Origin: an uncultured Rhodocyclaceae bacterium
Lineage (GTDB): Bacteria; Pseudomonadota; Gammaproteobacteria; Burkholderiales; Rhodocyclaceae
Assembly (NCBI GenBank): GCA_937892345.1
Contig: CALAGF010000165.1
Coordinates: 1 to 16,426 of the forward strand
Reading direction: 5' to 3'
DNA: 16,426 nucleotides
Of this stretch, positions 14,823 through 16,426 are shown one piece after another. Position 1 is the first letter of the stretch. The number at the start of each line of letters is the position of its first letter. The notes under the pieces were generated by a model. The model was not told where the DNA came from. It made no database searches and saw nothing but the letters and a program-made list of their open reading frames with translations. The position numbers and the translations under genes were made by a program.

Positions 14823-15979
14823 TTGACCTCGATTGCGCTCAGTTCACCACCACTGGTCTGAACCAGGAAGGCACCGGCAAAGAACTGGGGCGCGGCATTG
14901 AGCGGCGAACCATCGGTTTTTCGTTGCGCCACAAAATGCCCTTCTTCGCGCGACAAAAAGTGTACATAGCCTTCAACATCGCCTACGGCAACCATGCCGA
15001 GGCGCACTACAGGTGCCGTAACCCGCCGGCGCTTGAGTTTGTCCTGCTTCCAGAGACTGCCACCGGTAAGGCGATCAAGGCCGTATACGATCCCCTGGTC
15101 GTCAGTCACAAACACATAGCGCGAATCCATGGCGAGGCCATTTGCCGAAGAAATATCACGCGTCCAGAGGGTTGCTCCGGCCTGCGACATGTCAAAACAG
15201 GCAACTCGACCCTGAAAGGCCACAGCGCAAACCTGCGTGCCATCGACCACAGGCGCAGCTACGACATCTGCCACCCTATCCAGCTCGGTCGCCCCCTTGG
15301 GCAGTGCAACGACGCCCTCCCAGACCGGTGCACCGTTTTGCAGCGAGAGTGCCAGCAGCTTGCCCCCCGGAAATCCGGCGAACAGGTAGCGGTCTGCAAA
15401 AACCGGCGAAGCGGTTGAACGCACGGCCAACGAGGGGATGGAGCGCTGGTACACCCATTTGCGCGCACCATCCTTCAAATCAAACAAATAGATACTGTTA
15501 TCGCCGCTACGTACCGCCACACCTTCCGACCCGACAACCGGTGCTGCCAATACTTCGCTGGAAACCTTTGCCCGCCAGAGTGGCTTGCCGTTTTCGGTCG
15601 AAAACGCCAGGACATCGCCCTTTGGCGTGCCGACAACGAGCATGTCGTCACTGGCACCGACACCCGCAGACAGCACTTCGTTCGTTTCAATGCGCCACAC
15701 CCGTTTTCCATCTTCGATTTTCTGGATATAGCCTTTGGTGCCAGCCGCGTAGATGGATTTTCCGACTATCGCCGGTGCAAAGGTGTAGGTACCCGATTTA
15801 CCGACATCAATGTCCCACTGGAGACGCGTCTCGGATGCAACGGTCAACGTCGGCAAAGGCGAAATTTTCGCTTTGGATGAAAATGGGTTGATAGCGTCCA
15901 GACCACTGGAAATCGTCGAACACCCCGTTGCAAGCAGCGCTGCCAGCATCACCGCAATCAAGGAAGGTTTCATCATCAT
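14819..15979 (-). CDS. bamB: Outer-membrane protein assembly lipoprotein BamB
   Basis: Lipoprotein of the BAM complex that helps insert beta-barrel proteins into the outer membrane; it binds BamA from the periplasmic side. The product is 386 residues. The signal peptide MMMKPSLIAVMLAALLATGC ends in a lipobox with Cys20 as the lipidation site. The rest is an eight-bladed PQQ-type beta-propeller, visible as repeated blades such as GYIQKIEDGKRVWRIET, GDVLAFSTENGKPLWRAKV, NSIYLFDLKDGARKWVYQ, GKLLALSLQNGAPVWEGVV, GRVACFDMSQAGATLWTRD and GIVYGLDRLTGGSLWKQD. Three consecutive ATGs are possible starts; the first is used because it overlaps the upstream stop by ATGA and has GGGTGA nearby. Upstream is the YfgM-like gene, downstream der. 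Confidence 0.96.
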   Translation of the reverse strand: MMMKPSLIAVMLAALLATGCSTISSGLDAINPFSSKAKISPLPTLTVASETRLQWDIDVGKSGTYTFAPAIVGKSIYAAGTKGYIQKIEDGKRVWRIETNEVLSAGVGASDDMLVVGTPKGDVLAFSTENGKPLWRAKVSSEVLAAPVVGSEGVAVRSGDNSIYLFDLKDGARKWVYQRSIPSLAVRSTASPVFADRYLFAGFPGGKLLALSLQNGAPVWEGVVALPKGATELDRVADVVAAPVVDGTQVCAVAFQGRVACFDMSQAGATLWTRDISSANGLAMDSRYVFVTDDQGIVYGLDRLTGGSLWKQDKLKRRRVTAPVVRLGMVAVGDVEGYVHFLSREEGHFVAQRKTDGSPLNAAPQFFAGAFLVQTSGGELSAIEVK

Positions 15980-16426
15980 GCCGCGTCACCCAGACTGTCG
16001 AGTTTCTGTTGCAACAATTCACGCCCCAAGGCCTGCTTGTCGGCTGACTTGTTCAGCGCAGCCTGATAGGCAGTGCGAGCCTCCACCTTCTTGCCTTGGG
16101 CAAACAGGATGTCGCCCTTCAATTCCTGAAAGCGTGCTTCAAAGGCCGGCTGTGATGCGGCATCAAGTTGCTTGAGTGCGTCGTCGTAGGCCTTTTCGTC
16201 AAGCGCAATACCTGCCAGACGCAAACGTGCCACATCGCGCAGTTCTCCCTTGGCATTTTCGGCTACCCAAGCCAGTTGGGTGCGCGCCGTTTTCAGATCG
16301 CCCGCATCGAAGGATTGCTTGGCTGCAAGCATGGTGCCCAGAGCGGCGTAGGTTGAGCGCCCATATTTTTCAGCCAGTTCGCCGGCAGCGGTTTTGATTT
16401 TTTGGGCATCACCTGTTTCCAGCCCT
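15976..16426 (-). CDS. YfgM-like TPR protein (ancillary SecYEG-associated family), 5' end cut by window edge
   Basis: The last ~150 residues of a protein normally about 205-215 long; the frame stays open to the window end. The visible part is helical tetratricopeptide-like repeat sequence: KYGRSTYAALGTMLAAKQSF, then DLKTARTQLAWVAENAKGEL, RDVARLRLAGIALDEKAYDDAL, FQELKGDILFAQGKKVEARTAYQAAL, ending LLQQKLDSLGDAA. The F.EL.GD.....G....AR.AY..AL pattern and position directly before bamB-der identify the YfgM/TPR_21 family, an inner-membrane protein with a periplasmic TPR domain that in E. coli associates with SecYEG and PpiD. The N-terminal membrane anchor is outside the window. Its TGA overlaps the first bamB ATG. 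Confidence 0.93.
   Translation of the reverse strand, partial: GLETGDAQKIKTAAGELAEKYGRSTYAALGTMLAAKQSFDAGDLKTARTQLAWVAENAKGELRDVARLRLAGIALDEKAYDDALKQLDAASQPAFEARFQELKGDILFAQGKKVEARTAYQAALNKSADKQALGRELLQQKLDSLGDAA

Noticed and set aside
15142..15891. 249-codon open frame on the plus strand, Pro/Arg-rich
   Set aside because: Antisense to bamB; the Pro/Arg bias is typical of a shadow frame in GC-rich DNA.

Overview
This window looks like ordinary chromosome from a betaproteobacterium, most likely of the Rhodocyclales type (Dechloromonas/Azonexus-like). That placement is inferred from gene order and protein character; no search was run. The main evidence is the minus-strand run YfgM-like / bamB / der / hfq / hflX / hflK / hflC / DUF2065 (yjeT-like) / hisZ / purA. 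In E. coli the hfq-hflX-hflK-hflC-yjeT-purA part is one locus and the yfgM-bamB-der part another. The fusion of the two, with hisZ before purA, is a betaproteobacterial arrangement. Coding sequence is moderately GC-rich, and I see no sharp compositional break that would mark an island.

Layout. (1) 1-2552, plus strand: the C-terminal third of an inner-membrane RND efflux pump, then its outer-membrane factor lipoprotein, translationally coupled by an ATGA overlap. A hairpin at 2558-2590 separates them from the convergent genes. (2) 2638-6363, minus strand: rnr (RNase R), a small single-domain bacteriohemerythrin with a cysteine cluster, and rlmB (23S rRNA Gm2251 methyltransferase). (3) 6357-6529, plus strand: a tRNA-Leu(CAG) gene with a near-ideal sigma-70 promoter and a textbook intrinsic terminator. 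Its -35 box lies on the rnr start codon, and the tRNA lies antisense to the region just upstream of rnr. (4) 6676-7032, plus strand: a small exported histidine-rich protein of unknown function. (5) 7089-16426, minus strand: the long housekeeping cluster, truncated at the right edge inside the YfgM-like gene (hisS would be expected next, outside the window).

How the genes work together. The right-hand cluster joins outer-membrane protein assembly (BamB, YfgM-like), ribosome assembly and rescue GTPases (Der, HflX), the RNA chaperone Hfq, the HflKC modulators of the FtsH protease, and histidine (HisZ) and purine (PurA) biosynthesis. Many junctions overlap by 1-4 bases or are separated by only a few bases, so transcription and translation are probably tightly coupled. 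RNase R and RlmB add RNA decay and rRNA modification.

I corrected several starts: hemerythrin, rnr, hisZ, hflK and hfq each have longer in-frame openings that I think are wrong. I did not find a new multi-gene system. The points most worth a second look are the dual-use DNA at the rnr start/tRNA promoter, the Cys-cluster hemerythrin, the His-rich secreted protein, and several strong hairpins that lack U-tracts.
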